Origin: JANXXV01 sp040002435
GTDB taxonomy: Bacteria > Acidobacteriota > Terriglobia > Bryobacterales > Bryobacteraceae
Length of the DNA stretch: 19,555 bases
Reading direction: 5' to 3'
Assembly (NCBI GenBank): GCA_040002435.1
Contig: JBDUEM010000130.1
Span: 1 to 19,555, forward strand
Positions 8,992 to 16,734 of the stretch are shown here, piece by piece. The notes beneath the pieces were generated by a model. It had not been told where the DNA came from. It saw nothing but the letters and a program-made list of their open reading frames with translations, and ran no database searches. The translations under genes were made by a program, and so were the position numbers. Within the stretch, counting starts at the first letter, position 1. Each line of letters opens with the position of its first letter.

Positions 8992-10308
8992 ATGAAGACT
9001 TCGAACTTATTACTAACCCTGGCCCTTGCGGCCTTTACTTTCAATCACGCGCAGGCTGCTGTCAAACTGACAGCCCTGCAAATCACCTCCACCGATGCGA
9101 ACGGCAAAATCCAGGGCGTCGGCGCGCATCGCTTTAAGACCACGATGCACGGCGGGCAGCCTTGCATATTTCTGGTCAAGGGGGACGATCCCAACGGAAC
9201 CATCCTCAATGGACCTGGACCCGCGGAGAACGGAATCGAGCTTCCCTTGAGTGTAGGAACACACACCTATACTGTCTTTGCGGAAAAGGCCAACAGCTAC
9301 ACCTGGACGAATTACACCATGGATTTTTATTTCGATCTCTCCAACACGCCGCAGATCTCGGTACTTGCCCCGCTGAACACTACATCCACACAGTTCTTCC
9401 CGCCCTTTGCCGCCAACAAGGAATTCACCGACGACCTTGCAGGCCACTCCGTGCCTGCCGCTGGCACACTCAGCTATAAATCGGGCGCGACCGAGGTCAC
9501 GCTCACCGGGTTTCACTTTTCCAGCCCCTCGCTGTTCAATCAGGATCGCGTCAGCCCATTCGAAGCCAAGAGCAACAAGACACTGGACTATGTAGGTGAA
9601 TTTACGATCGAAGTAAAAGCCCCGCCCACCATCTCCGCCGGAGGCGTAGTCAACGCGGCCAGCTTTACTCCGAAAGTCGCGCCTGGATCGCTCTTCAGCA
9701 TCTTCGGGTCCGACATGTCCACCGCCACCGAAAGCGCAGCCGCTCTTCCGCTCTCCACCTCCATGGCCGGAACCTCCGTCACAGTGGGCGGTAAAGCGGC
9801 CCCGTTGGTCTTCGTAAGCGCCGGACAGATCAACGCACAGGTGCCCTATGAAGTGTTCGAGGGACAAGCAGTGCCGGTCATCGTAACAACCAACGGCATT
9901 GCCAGTCCCGCCGGCAGCGTCACGGTCACCACCGCCGCCCCCGGAATTTTTCAATTCGGTCAAAAGCGCGCCGTGGTTCAGAATGCGGACTTCAGCGTCA
10001 ATAACTCCGATAATCCAGCCGCTGTAGATAGCTACGTAGTGGCATACCTCACCGGCTCAGGCCAGCTTGATAATCCGGTGGCGAGTGGCGCGGCGGCCAA
10101 AGCCGATCCCATCTCGCGCCCGCGCGGACCCGTCACGGCAACCATCGGCGGCGTCAATGCGGAGGTTGCCTTCGGCGGTCTTACGCCGGCCTTCGTCGGC
10201 CTGATGCAGGTCAACATGAAAATCCCGAACCTCGCTCCCGGCACCTACCCGCTGGTAATCACAGTGAACAGCGAAAAGAGCAACGGAGCAATGGTAACGG
10301 TCAAGTAA
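8992..10308 (+). CDS. Secreted beta-rich protein with TIGR03437 C-terminal domain
   Basis: The protein has a signal peptide (1-22, ending HAQA before AVKL). A first beta-rich module follows (about 23-210) with the phrases GTHTYTVFAEKANSY and MDFYFDL, as in a carbohydrate-binding or Ig-like sandwich. The C-terminal TIGR03437 module begins at NAASFTPKVAPGSLFSIFG (221-239) and includes PLVFVSAGQINAQVPYE and GLMQVNMKIPNLAPGTYPL. This family is expanded in Solibacter-type genomes and its role is not known; surface display or adhesion is a guess. The start has no Shine-Dalgarno sequence, but the signal peptide begins right at this ATG. It is divergent from the other TIGR03437 gene (175 bp between starts), and its stop abuts the stop of the convergent deacetylase gene with no intervening base. 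Confidence 0.82.
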   Translation: MKTSNLLLTLALAAFTFNHAQAAVKLTALQITSTDANGKIQGVGAHRFKTTMHGGQPCIFLVKGDDPNGTILNGPGPAENGIELPLSVGTHTYTVFAEKANSYTWTNYTMDFYFDLSNTPQISVLAPLNTTSTQFFPPFAANKEFTDDLAGHSVPAAGTLSYKSGATEVTLTGFHFSSPSLFNQDRVSPFEAKSNKTLDYVGEFTIEVKAPPTISAGGVVNAASFTPKVAPGSLFSIFGSDMSTATESAAALPLSTSMAGTSVTVGGKAAPLVFVSAGQINAQVPYEVFEGQAVPVIVTTNGIASPAGSVTVTTAAPGIFQFGQKRAVVQNADFSVNNSDNPAAVDSYVVAYLTGSGQLDNPVASGAAAKADPISRPRGPVTATIGGVNAEVAFGGLTPAFVGLMQVNMKIPNLAPGTYPLVITVNSEKSNGAMVTVK

Positions 10309-11013
10309 TCAGGGAAGCAGATTGCCCGGACTCTGGACATGCCTCACAAAGGCCTCCGCCTGAGCATGTCCGGATTCCACACCGCGAAACCGTGTAATCT
10401 GCGACTGCAGCGCATAGAACTTATCCGGGGCCTGTGACGCATGGGCGTAGCAGGCCGCCTTCTTCCGGGCCTCCGTCGTGGAGATGTCCACGTAGTCCGT
10501 CGGCGCGAACATCAAGGTATCTTCACCATCCGAAACCTCGTAGTAATAAAACCCGTACGATTTTCCCGACCTCAACCACGCATCATAGGCCAGCATGGAA
10601 ATCGCCCGGTGATCCCTGTGCCCGTCCACCGGCCACTGCGCAAATACCACATCCGGTTTCTCGGCAGACAGTACTGTCCGGAACTCGTCGTATCGCTCCC
10701 GGTCCACCACAGCAAATCCGTCGCATTGCCCCGCAAACACCGCCCGCGCTTTCAGCAACTCGCAAGCCCGCCGCGCCTCCGCCACGCGCACCGCGCTTCC
10801 CTTGGAAGGGTCCGGCTCGGGACAGCCTTTCTCTCCCCGATTCAGGTACAGCAGTGTCACGTCGTGGCCCGCATCCACATAGCGGGCGACCGTTCCTCCA
10901 CATCCATACTCCGGATCGCCGGGGTGCCCGCCTGTCACCACGACTCTCAGCTTTCGCTGCATTGCAAATAGCGCCGTGGAACCGATGAAATGCCGCCGGG
11001 AGATCCAAGCCAT
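10309..11013 (-). CDS. PIG-L/LmbE family deacetylase, variant metal motif, possible Tat signal
   Basis: PIG-L/LmbE enzymes are zinc-dependent hydrolases that remove acetyl groups from N-acetylglucosamine-type sugars. The family's N-terminal motif appears as HPGDPEYGCGGT (30-41) and the second metal/catalytic motif as GHRDH (131-135). A Rossmann-like strand KLRVVVTGG precedes the first motif. The usual sequence is HPDDE; here the first Asp, the presumed general base in studied members, is Gly32, while His30, Asp33 and His135 could still bind zinc. The N-terminus MAWISRRHFIGSTALFA has a twin-Arg pattern (SRRHF) before a short hydrophobic stretch, suggesting Tat export, although the segment is short. 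It is divergent from the glycosyltransferase at 11046 with 32 bp between starts, and fits a glycan-processing neighbourhood. Whether it is active is uncertain. Confidence 0.85.
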   Translation of the reverse strand: MAWISRRHFIGSTALFAMQRKLRVVVTGGHPGDPEYGCGGTVARYVDAGHDVTLLYLNRGEKGCPEPDPSKGSAVRVAEARRACELLKARAVFAGQCDGFAVVDRERYDEFRTVLSAEKPDVVFAQWPVDGHRDHRAISMLAYDAWLRSGKSYGFYYYEVSDGEDTLMFAPTDYVDISTTEARKKAACYAHASQAPDKFYALQSQITRFRGVESGHAQAEAFVRHVQSPGNLLP

Positions 11014-11032
11014 CCATCCATTTTAAGATCGG

Positions 11033-11038
11033 TATAGA
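11033..11038 (+). promoter_or_regulatory. Possible -10 box (TATAGA) of the glycosyltransferase gene
   Basis: TATAGA matches the -10 consensus at 4 of 6 positions and lies 7 nt before the ATG at 11046, where there is no Shine-Dalgarno sequence. It follows the pattern at 5927, 12220 and 19032 and may mark a leaderless start. Alone it is weak. Confidence 0.25.
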
Positions 11039-11045
11039 CCTGTCT

Positions 11046-12209
11046 ATGGACATCTTCCTCCTCGCACTGGCCGCATGCACACTTGCATTCTGGCTGTATT
11101 CCGCCGCCGGAATGTTTGGCGGATCGCGAAGCATTGCCCGGTTGGAAGACATCCCGCCAATCACCGGCTCCGATCTCCCGAAAATATCGGTGGTAGTCGC
11201 CGCCTGCAATGAAGAATACGGCATTGAAGACGCACTCACCTCGGTGCTCCACCAGGACTATCCGGACTACGAGGTAATCGTAGTAAACGACCGCTCCAAA
11301 GATGGTACCGGCGAGATACTGCGGCGGATGGCGCAGCTCAATCTCCGTCTCCGCATCATTGATATTCGTGAACTGCCCCCGGGCTGGTTAGGCAAGAACA
11401 ACGCACTGCAGCGCGGAGCGGATCAGGCCTCCGGCTCGTACCTGATCTTCACTGACGCGGACATCGTGATGCATCCCTCGGTGCTCGCGCGCGCCGTGCG
11501 TTACACGCTGGACCACAACCTGGACCACCTTGCCATTCCCCCGAGGGTCGATGTGGACGGAGTGTTGCTCAACTCCTTCATCGGAGCTTTCGCACTGGTG
11601 TTCAGCATGTACGTTCAACCCTGGAAAGCAAAGGATCCGAAAAGCAAACAGCACATCGGAATCGGCGCCTTCAACATGGTGCGCACCGCCGTTTACCGCG
11701 CCGCCGGCGGCCATCAGCCCATCGCCATGCGTCCGGATGACGACATGCGGCTCGGCCGGCTTCTCAAGCACGCGGGTTACCGCCAGGACGTGGTGATCGG
11801 CACGGCCCTGATGTCAGTCGAATGGTATGAATCCTTCCGGCAACTGGTACAAGGCCTGATGAAAAATATGTTCGCGGGCGTGGAATACAATCCTGCTCTG
11901 GCAATCGGCTCGTCCATTGGTCAATTCATCATCAGCGTCTGGCCGTTCGCCGCTCTGGTCTTGACCCATGGCTGGACCCAAATCCTAAACGCCGTGATCG
12001 TGGCCGTGATCTTCATCCTGTTTGCCGGAAGCGCTGGCCCGGCCGGCATTCGCCGCATCTACGCGCTCACATATCCGCTGGCAATCCTCGTCTTCTGCTA
12101 CATTATTTTGCGCGCCATGACGGTCACTCTCTGGAATGGTGGAATCAATTGGCGCGGAACGCACTACTCCTTGTCTCAACTTCGCGCGAAGCCGCCCACG
12201 ACGGGGTAG
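11046..12209 (+). CDS. Membrane-associated family 2 glycosyltransferase
   Basis: This is a processive-looking GT-A enzyme that transfers a sugar from a nucleotide-sugar donor, likely to a lipid or isoprenoid acceptor at the inner face of the membrane. An N-terminal helix (about 3-20) anchors it. The GT2 fold begins ISVVVAACNEE (47-57), with NDRSKDGT (81-88), the metal-binding TDADI (136-140) and an acceptor-site block RPDDDMRLGRLL (229-240). Three hydrophobic helices follow (about 296-309, 313-330 and 341-360), then the tail NGGINWRGTHYSLSQLR. That tail resembles glycosyltransferases grouped with hopanoid or carotenoid modification, but I cannot assign the acceptor. The ATG at 11046 is the only sensible start. 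It heads a run of three plus-strand genes and is 24 bp from the next one. Confidence 0.87.
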   Translation: MDIFLLALAACTLAFWLYSAAGMFGGSRSIARLEDIPPITGSDLPKISVVVAACNEEYGIEDALTSVLHQDYPDYEVIVVNDRSKDGTGEILRRMAQLNLRLRIIDIRELPPGWLGKNNALQRGADQASGSYLIFTDADIVMHPSVLARAVRYTLDHNLDHLAIPPRVDVDGVLLNSFIGAFALVFSMYVQPWKAKDPKSKQHIGIGAFNMVRTAVYRAAGGHQPIAMRPDDDMRLGRLLKHAGYRQDVVIGTALMSVEWYESFRQLVQGLMKNMFAGVEYNPALAIGSSIGQFIISVWPFAALVLTHGWTQILNAVIVAVIFILFAGSAGPAGIRRIYALTYPLAILVFCYIILRAMTVTLWNGGINWRGTHYSLSQLRAKPPTTG

Positions 12210-12219
12210 CCGGACGCCA

Positions 12220-12225
12220 TAGAAT
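12220..12225 (+). promoter_or_regulatory. Possible -10 box (TAGAAT) of the NmrA-like gene
   Basis: TAGAAT matches TATAAT at 5 of 6 positions and lies 8 nt upstream of the ATG at 12234. No ribosome-binding site is seen there, so a leaderless transcript is plausible despite the short gap to the preceding gene. Confidence 0.35.
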
Positions 12226-12233
12226 GGTGCTGC

Positions 12234-13088
12234 ATGAATCGTGTCCTCGTAATCGGAGCCACCGGCACAGTTGGCCGGCAGGTTCTTTCACAGTTGCCGC
12301 CGACGGGTGCCTATGTCCGCGCCATGGCGCGCAACCCGGACACCGCCGGATTGCCCCCGAAAATTGAAGTCGTACGCGGAGACCTGACTGTTCCCGAAAC
12401 CCTGGACGCCTGCCTCGACGGAATGGATGTTGTCTTCCTCGTATGGACCGCCCCGCCGGCCACTGTCGAATCGGCTTTGGAGCGCATCGCGAAGCAGGCG
12501 CGGCGCATCGTGTTTCTCTCAGCGCCTCTGAAGACGCCGCATCCCTTGTTCCAGCAACCCAACCCCGGCCGGACGCTTGCCGAGCGCATCGAGCGGGTGA
12601 TCGAGTCTTCAGGACTGCAGTGGACCTTCCTGCGTCCTGGGATGTTCGCGGCCAATGCAGTGCACTGGTGGGCGCCCCAGATTCGCTCCGGAGACGTTGT
12701 GCGCTGGCCGTACCCTGCCGTTCCCACAGCCCCAATTCATGAAGATGACATCGCCGCCGTCGCGGTCCGGGCCTTGTCAGACGAGAAACACGCCGGCGCG
12801 GAATACGTCCTCACTGGGCCGCAATCACTTACCCAGACGCAGCAAATCTCGACAATCGCTCGCGTCATCGGCCGGCCGCTGCGCGTCGAGGAAATCTCGC
12901 CCGACGAGGCAAGGCGCGAGTTGACGGATGTTCTACCGTTATTTATTTTGAACATCCTCCTCGATGCCTGGGCTGCCGCTGCGGGCCAGCCTGCGCTGGT
13001 CACGTCCACTGTTGCAGAGGTCACGGGAGCGCCTCCAAGAATGTTCCTCGATTGGGCCATCGATCACGCCGCCGAGTTTCGAGCCTGA
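12234..13088 (+). CDS. NmrA-like NAD(P)-binding protein (atypical SDR)
   Basis: The protein starts with a dinucleotide-binding Rossmann fold: VLVIGATGTVGRQVL (4-18) contains the GxxGxxG turn typical of atypical short-chain dehydrogenases. Then come ARNPDT (binding-specificity loop), VVRGDLTVPETL and DVVFLVWTAPP. The later blocks GLQWTFLRPGMFAAN and PIHEDDIAAVAVRAL are standard for NmrA/YwnB-type proteins. No clear YxxxK catalytic pair is visible, so it may sense redox cofactors or act as a reductase on an unknown substrate. At 284 residues it has the normal family length. It follows the membrane glycosyltransferase by 24 bp in the same direction. Co-regulation is possible, though a TAGAAT box before its start may give it its own promoter. 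Confidence 0.85.
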   Translation: MNRVLVIGATGTVGRQVLSQLPPTGAYVRAMARNPDTAGLPPKIEVVRGDLTVPETLDACLDGMDVVFLVWTAPPATVESALERIAKQARRIVFLSAPLKTPHPLFQQPNPGRTLAERIERVIESSGLQWTFLRPGMFAANAVHWWAPQIRSGDVVRWPYPAVPTAPIHEDDIAAVAVRALSDEKHAGAEYVLTGPQSLTQTQQISTIARVIGRPLRVEEISPDEARRELTDVLPLFILNILLDAWAAAAGQPALVTSTVAEVTGAPPRMFLDWAIDHAAEFRA

Positions 13089-13190
13089 TCCTCGCTGAGC
13101 TGTTTCAGGCCCGCGGCCTCCAGCGGAGCCAAAGCGAATACTGACCACCTAAGATGAAGCAATGGCCACGTTGGAAAGATCACGAATGAA

Positions 13191-13856
13191 ATGATCACCA
13201 TCATCGTACCTACGCTGAATGAGGAGACTTGGATCGCCGGCACACTGCGCGCATTGCAGCGCCTGACTGGCGCGGCGGAGATCGTGGTCGCCGATGGCGG
13301 CAGTACGGACCGCACGAGAGAAATAGCGGCAGAACTGGGGGCGCGTGTGCTGGTTTGCCCACGCGGACGCGGCGCTCAGATCTGCTCCGCCGCGGCGCAG
13401 GCATCGGGAGATGCGCTCTGGATTGTCCATGCCGACACCCGTCCCGAAGCCGGCGCTATTGAGTCGATCGAACGCGCCCTCCAAGACCCGGCCGTGGTCG
13501 GCGGGAACTTCTCGCTTGTATTCGAAGGCAGTCATTATTCCGCACGGCAGATGACCTGGATCTATCCGCACCTCCGCTGGCTCGGCCTCAGCTACGGCGA
13601 CGCCGGCATGTTCATCAGGCGATCCGTCTACGACACCATCGGCGGCTGCCGCCCTTATCCGCTGTTTGAAGATCTGGACCTGGTCCGGCGCATGAAACGT
13701 CATGGCCGGTTTGTTCATCTGCAAACGCAGATCGTGACTTCTTCCCGCCGTTTCAGCGGTAAGCAGTACGCCAGGGTCTGGATGATCTGGATCACACTGC
13801 AGGTCCTCTATTGGGCCGGAGTGTCCCCCCACACGCTCGCCCGTCTGTATCGTTAA
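13191..13856 (+). CDS. TIGR04283-type family 2 glycosyltransferase
   Basis: This short, soluble GT2 enzyme (221 aa) has ITIIVPTLNEE (2-12), VVADGGSTDRT (32-42), a HADT metal-site block (80-83), GDAGMFIRRSVYDTIGG and the acceptor block LFEDLDLVRRMKR. The pattern fits the TIGR04283 family, often named arsenosugar biosynthesis-type glycosyltransferases from one studied pathway, although most members have no proven role. The usual partner gene (a TIGR04282 nucleotidyl-transferase-like protein) is absent in this window. The ATG at 13191 begins right at the conserved first strand. A two-codon reading frame (ATG AAA TGA) at 13186-13194 overlaps this start, and GGAAAG at 13173-13178 is better spaced for that ATG. 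The 102-bp upstream gap shows no clear promoter. It is convergent with the ADOP permease. Confidence 0.87.
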   Translation: MITIIVPTLNEETWIAGTLRALQRLTGAAEIVVADGGSTDRTREIAAELGARVLVCPRGRGAQICSAAAQASGDALWIVHADTRPEAGAIESIERALQDPAVVGGNFSLVFEGSHYSARQMTWIYPHLRWLGLSYGDAGMFIRRSVYDTIGGCRPYPLFEDLDLVRRMKRHGRFVHLQTQIVTSSRRFSGKQYARVWMIWITLQVLYWAGVSPHTLARLYR

Positions 13857-13865
13857 TGGAGTTGC

Positions 13866-13901
13866 GGCCAGCGCGGGTCTGCGTCACTGGGATTGCTGGC
13901 C
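13866..13901. terminator. Possible weak bidirectional terminator hairpin
   Basis: GGCCAGC at 13866-13872 pairs perfectly with GCTGGCC at 13895-13901, leaving a 22-nt loop, in the 62-bp gap between two convergent genes. There is no T-run on either side, so intrinsic termination is doubtful. Confidence 0.25.
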
Positions 13902-13918
13902 TAAAGCTGCCCGCATCG

Positions 13919-16354
13919 CTACTCTTCGCGCAGGGCCACAGTGCAATCGACGCCCACGGCGCGGCGGAGCGGAACGAAGATCGCAACAGGCGCAAGCAGC
14001 AAGATCGCCCCCGCTGTAATCGCAAGCGTCAGTGGATCGCGCGCACTCACCTGGAACAGAAGCGATTCAATAAAACGGCTCACTGCCGCACTGCCTGCTA
14101 AACCGGCCACTAGTCCGATCGTTACCGGCACCATGCTTTGGCCCAGCACCAATCGCCCGATTCCACCCGGTGTTGCGCCCACCGCCATGCGGATCCCGAT
14201 CTCCCGCGTGCGCGAGACGACGAGATTTGAGAGCACACTATAGACCCCAATAAGTGCGAGAACCAGCGCAAGACCGGCGAAAATCGCCATCAACAGAGTA
14301 TTGAACTTCCGCTGCGATTGCCACTCGTCCAGACGGCTGGTCAGTGTTCTGGGCTGATCAACCGGGAGATCTTTATCAATGGACCAGACAGCTTCCCGAA
14401 TCGCATTCGCCAACGTCTCCGGAGGGACACGCGCCCGCACCACCAACGACGCGTCGCTCAACTTTAGATACGTGGTAAACATCTGTGGCCGCGTTCCGTT
14501 CTCCACGCCGATGGGGCGATAATCAGCCACAACCCCGATGATTTGGTAGTAGCGCTTCTTGTCCGGGTTAGACAGTCGCTTTCCAATGGGAGAATCTCCA
14601 TCGAAGAACTTTCGCACGAACGCTTCGTTCACGATCGTCAATGCGTCCTTGTCTTGTTCGTTATGCACCAGATCCGCCGCCGTAAAAAAGCGCCCCGCGC
14701 GAAGCGGGAGTCCAATCGTACGGAAATACTCCGGACTCACTTGCGCCCGATCCGACATGGAATGAGATGCCTTCGGCGGTTCCGGACGCCCTTCAATCAG
14801 GAAGTCCGACATGCCCACGCTGTGAAGAGGCAAGTGGTCAACCACGCTGACTGCGGCAACACCCGGAATCGATCCCGCCCGGTCCATCAAGGCGCGAAAG
14901 AACCTCGACCGGCTGCCACCATCTGGATAGCGCACCTCGGGCAAGACAATATCCGCGGCCGTCAATCGGGAGGTATCAAAGCCGACACCAGTTTCCACTA
15001 GTTCCAGGAAGCTTCGGATCATCAGGCCCGCACCCGACAGCAGGACGACCGCAAGGCAAACTTCGGCGGTAATGAGGAACTGGCGGCCGCGTACCCTTGC
15101 CGCGGAGGCTCCGCCACCGCCCTTCAGCGCCGAATTCAGGGTTGCTTGCGCGGCGGAAATGGCGGGAGCGAGCCCGAAAAGAAGTGCAGTGAGAAGACCT
15201 GCCGCGGCAGCGAACGCGAAAACGGGAAAGTTCAGCGAAATCAACTCTGGCCGCTGAAAGTCTGGCGGTTTCAGCGCCAGTATCGCTTGGACGCACCAGT
15301 GCGCCACCACCAACCCGAAAGCTGTTCCCAAAAGCGAAATGGCGATGGACTCTGCCATGAGGAGGCTGATGATCTGCCTGCTCGAAGCGCCCAGGGCAAG
15401 ACGAATCGAGATCTCCCGGGACCGCAAACTTGCCCGTGCCAATGTCAAATTCGCCAGGTTTGCGCAGGCAATCAGCAGTAAGAAGACAGATGCCGCAAGC
15501 AGAACGGTGAGAATGACGTGCAGCTTGGGGTTGGTATCCTCCTCTGCGAATGGATACACATTGGTTGTCCATCTTGTGTTGAGTTCGGGATCAGCCTGGG
15601 CAAGCCGCTGCGCGATCCCTGCCATCTCGGTCCTCGCTTGTGTGATGGATACTCCCGGCTTCAGCCGCGCAGCAACCAGCAATTGACGAATCGCGTTGTC
15701 TTCGGGGCGATGCCACAAAGCGGAAAGCGGAATCCACACTTCCGGTTTCGCCTGCTCCGATCCCTCAAACGTCGAAGGAAGGTAGAATTTGGGCGGCAAT
15801 ACGCCGACGACTGCATATGTTGCCCCTCCGAGGGTAATTGTTTTCCCAAGAGTGTTAACATCGCGATGAAACCGGCTCTCGAAGTAGCTGTCGCTGAGCA
15901 CCGCGACGCCATCAACCCCTTTTCGCTCCTCATCCGGAGTGAACAAACGGCCAAGGGAAGCTTGAACGCCCAGCATTGGCAGCAGGTTCACTGACACGAA
16001 CCCGGTGGAAACGCGACGGGCATGATCCCCGGAGGTCTCGTTTAGCGGCTTTTCCAGAAACGCGGCCAGATCCGCGAATACCGTCGCCTGCCGCTTCCAC
16101 TCCAGGTAGTTCTTTCTCGCAGCGGGCATACGCTCCATGAAAGCATCGGACGAGTTATTCAGCCGCTCCCATACAAAGACCAGACGAGCCGCGTCAGGGT
16201 AGGGCAGGGGTTTCAGGATTACGGCGTACACCACGCTGAATATCGCGGTGTTCGCTCCGATGCCAAGCGCCAGCACCGCCGTGCAGGTTAAGGCATAGCC
16301 CGGCCGTCGGGCAAAGCCGCGGAGTGCAGAGACAAAGTCGCGCAGGAACGCCAT
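13919..16354 (-). CDS. ADOP-family duplicated ABC permease (MacB/FtsX type)
   Basis: This is an integral inner-membrane protein of the acidobacterial duplicated orphan permease family: two MacB-like periplasmic plus FtsX units in one chain. The first unit opens with an anchor helix (about 19-45, containing LALGIGANTAIFSVVYA), then a periplasmic domain, then an FtsX block with SREISIRLALGAS. The second unit repeats this and ends with TREIGIRMAVGAT and VDCTVALREE. The two EI(S/G)IR motifs are the expected coupling helices for an ATPase, but none is encoded nearby, as is usual for ADOPs. Known relatives (MacB, LolCDE) move lipids, peptides or drugs; the cargo here is unknown. I placed the start at ATG 16354 (811 aa) because MAFLRDFVSALRGFARRPGYA is the typical N-terminus. 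The frame is open further upstream but that part is not family-like. The PadR regulator often found with ADOPs is absent. Confidence 0.88.
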   Translation of the reverse strand: MAFLRDFVSALRGFARRPGYALTCTAVLALGIGANTAIFSVVYAVILKPLPYPDAARLVFVWERLNNSSDAFMERMPAARKNYLEWKRQATVFADLAAFLEKPLNETSGDHARRVSTGFVSVNLLPMLGVQASLGRLFTPDEERKGVDGVAVLSDSYFESRFHRDVNTLGKTITLGGATYAVVGVLPPKFYLPSTFEGSEQAKPEVWIPLSALWHRPEDNAIRQLLVAARLKPGVSITQARTEMAGIAQRLAQADPELNTRWTTNVYPFAEEDTNPKLHVILTVLLAASVFLLLIACANLANLTLARASLRSREISIRLALGASSRQIISLLMAESIAISLLGTAFGLVVAHWCVQAILALKPPDFQRPELISLNFPVFAFAAAAGLLTALLFGLAPAISAAQATLNSALKGGGGASAARVRGRQFLITAEVCLAVVLLSGAGLMIRSFLELVETGVGFDTSRLTAADIVLPEVRYPDGGSRSRFFRALMDRAGSIPGVAAVSVVDHLPLHSVGMSDFLIEGRPEPPKASHSMSDRAQVSPEYFRTIGLPLRAGRFFTAADLVHNEQDKDALTIVNEAFVRKFFDGDSPIGKRLSNPDKKRYYQIIGVVADYRPIGVENGTRPQMFTTYLKLSDASLVVRARVPPETLANAIREAVWSIDKDLPVDQPRTLTSRLDEWQSQRKFNTLLMAIFAGLALVLALIGVYSVLSNLVVSRTREIGIRMAVGATPGGIGRLVLGQSMVPVTIGLVAGLAGSAAVSRFIESLLFQVSARDPLTLAITAGAILLLAPVAIFVPLRRAVGVDCTVALREE

Positions 16355-16468
16355 GTACTGCCATGTTACATTTTCGTGGTGAGGTGGCGTAATGCCGGAT
16401 CCCCGAGTTGGCCCGGCTCCAAACCCATATTCCGGCAGCGCTGATACGATAGATTCTGAGAGACCTGG

Positions 16469-16734
16469 ATGACCATCACCGTTCCGCTGACCCCGAGGAA
16501 GAGGCAAAGCTCATCGTCATCACCGGGGATCGTGGTTTGTCGCCGGAGTTGTTCGTTAAGGGCGTAGTGAAAGATCTTATCCAGCGCGGCCCAGTCTCCC
16601 AACGCGAGGCCGTCGAACTTCGCTCAGAGGACCGGGAGAAGCAACTCGAAGAACTTTTCCGTGAGTTTGACAGCGCCAATCCGGCGCCGGGCATTCCCGA
16701 GGAAGCATTTCACCGCGAAAACTGGTACCGATGA
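16469..16734 (+). pseudogene. VapB-like antitoxin with a one-base frameshift near codon 9
   Basis: ATG 16469 begins MTITVPLTP, then the frame runs into unrelated residues. Restarting one base back after the CCCC run at 16491-16494 gives EEEAKLIVITGDRGLSPELF and continues to the end (HRENWYR, stop 16732-16734). The join is seamless and gives about an 88-residue antitoxin of the kind that starts MTIxxxLTPEEEAxL. One missing C in the run explains it. Without repair, the second frame could start only at TTG 16537, giving 65 residues lacking the N-terminal dimerisation/DNA-binding part. Its stop overlaps the toxin start as ATGA, the usual translational coupling for such pairs. Possible causes are a true mutation, a sequencing error in the C-run, or -1 slippage during translation. 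GAGAG upstream of 16469 could serve as a ribosome-binding site. Confidence 0.72.

Noticed and set aside
9013..9963. 316-codon minus-strand frame inside the 8992-10308 gene
   Set aside because: Gly/Arg-rich shadow frame; the plus strand encodes a signal peptide and a TIGR03437 domain.
16355..16507. Extended N-terminus of the ADOP permease (51 more codons)
   Set aside because: The extra residues do not resemble the family and overlap the start of the antitoxin on the other strand; MAFLRDFVSALRG is the usual beginning.
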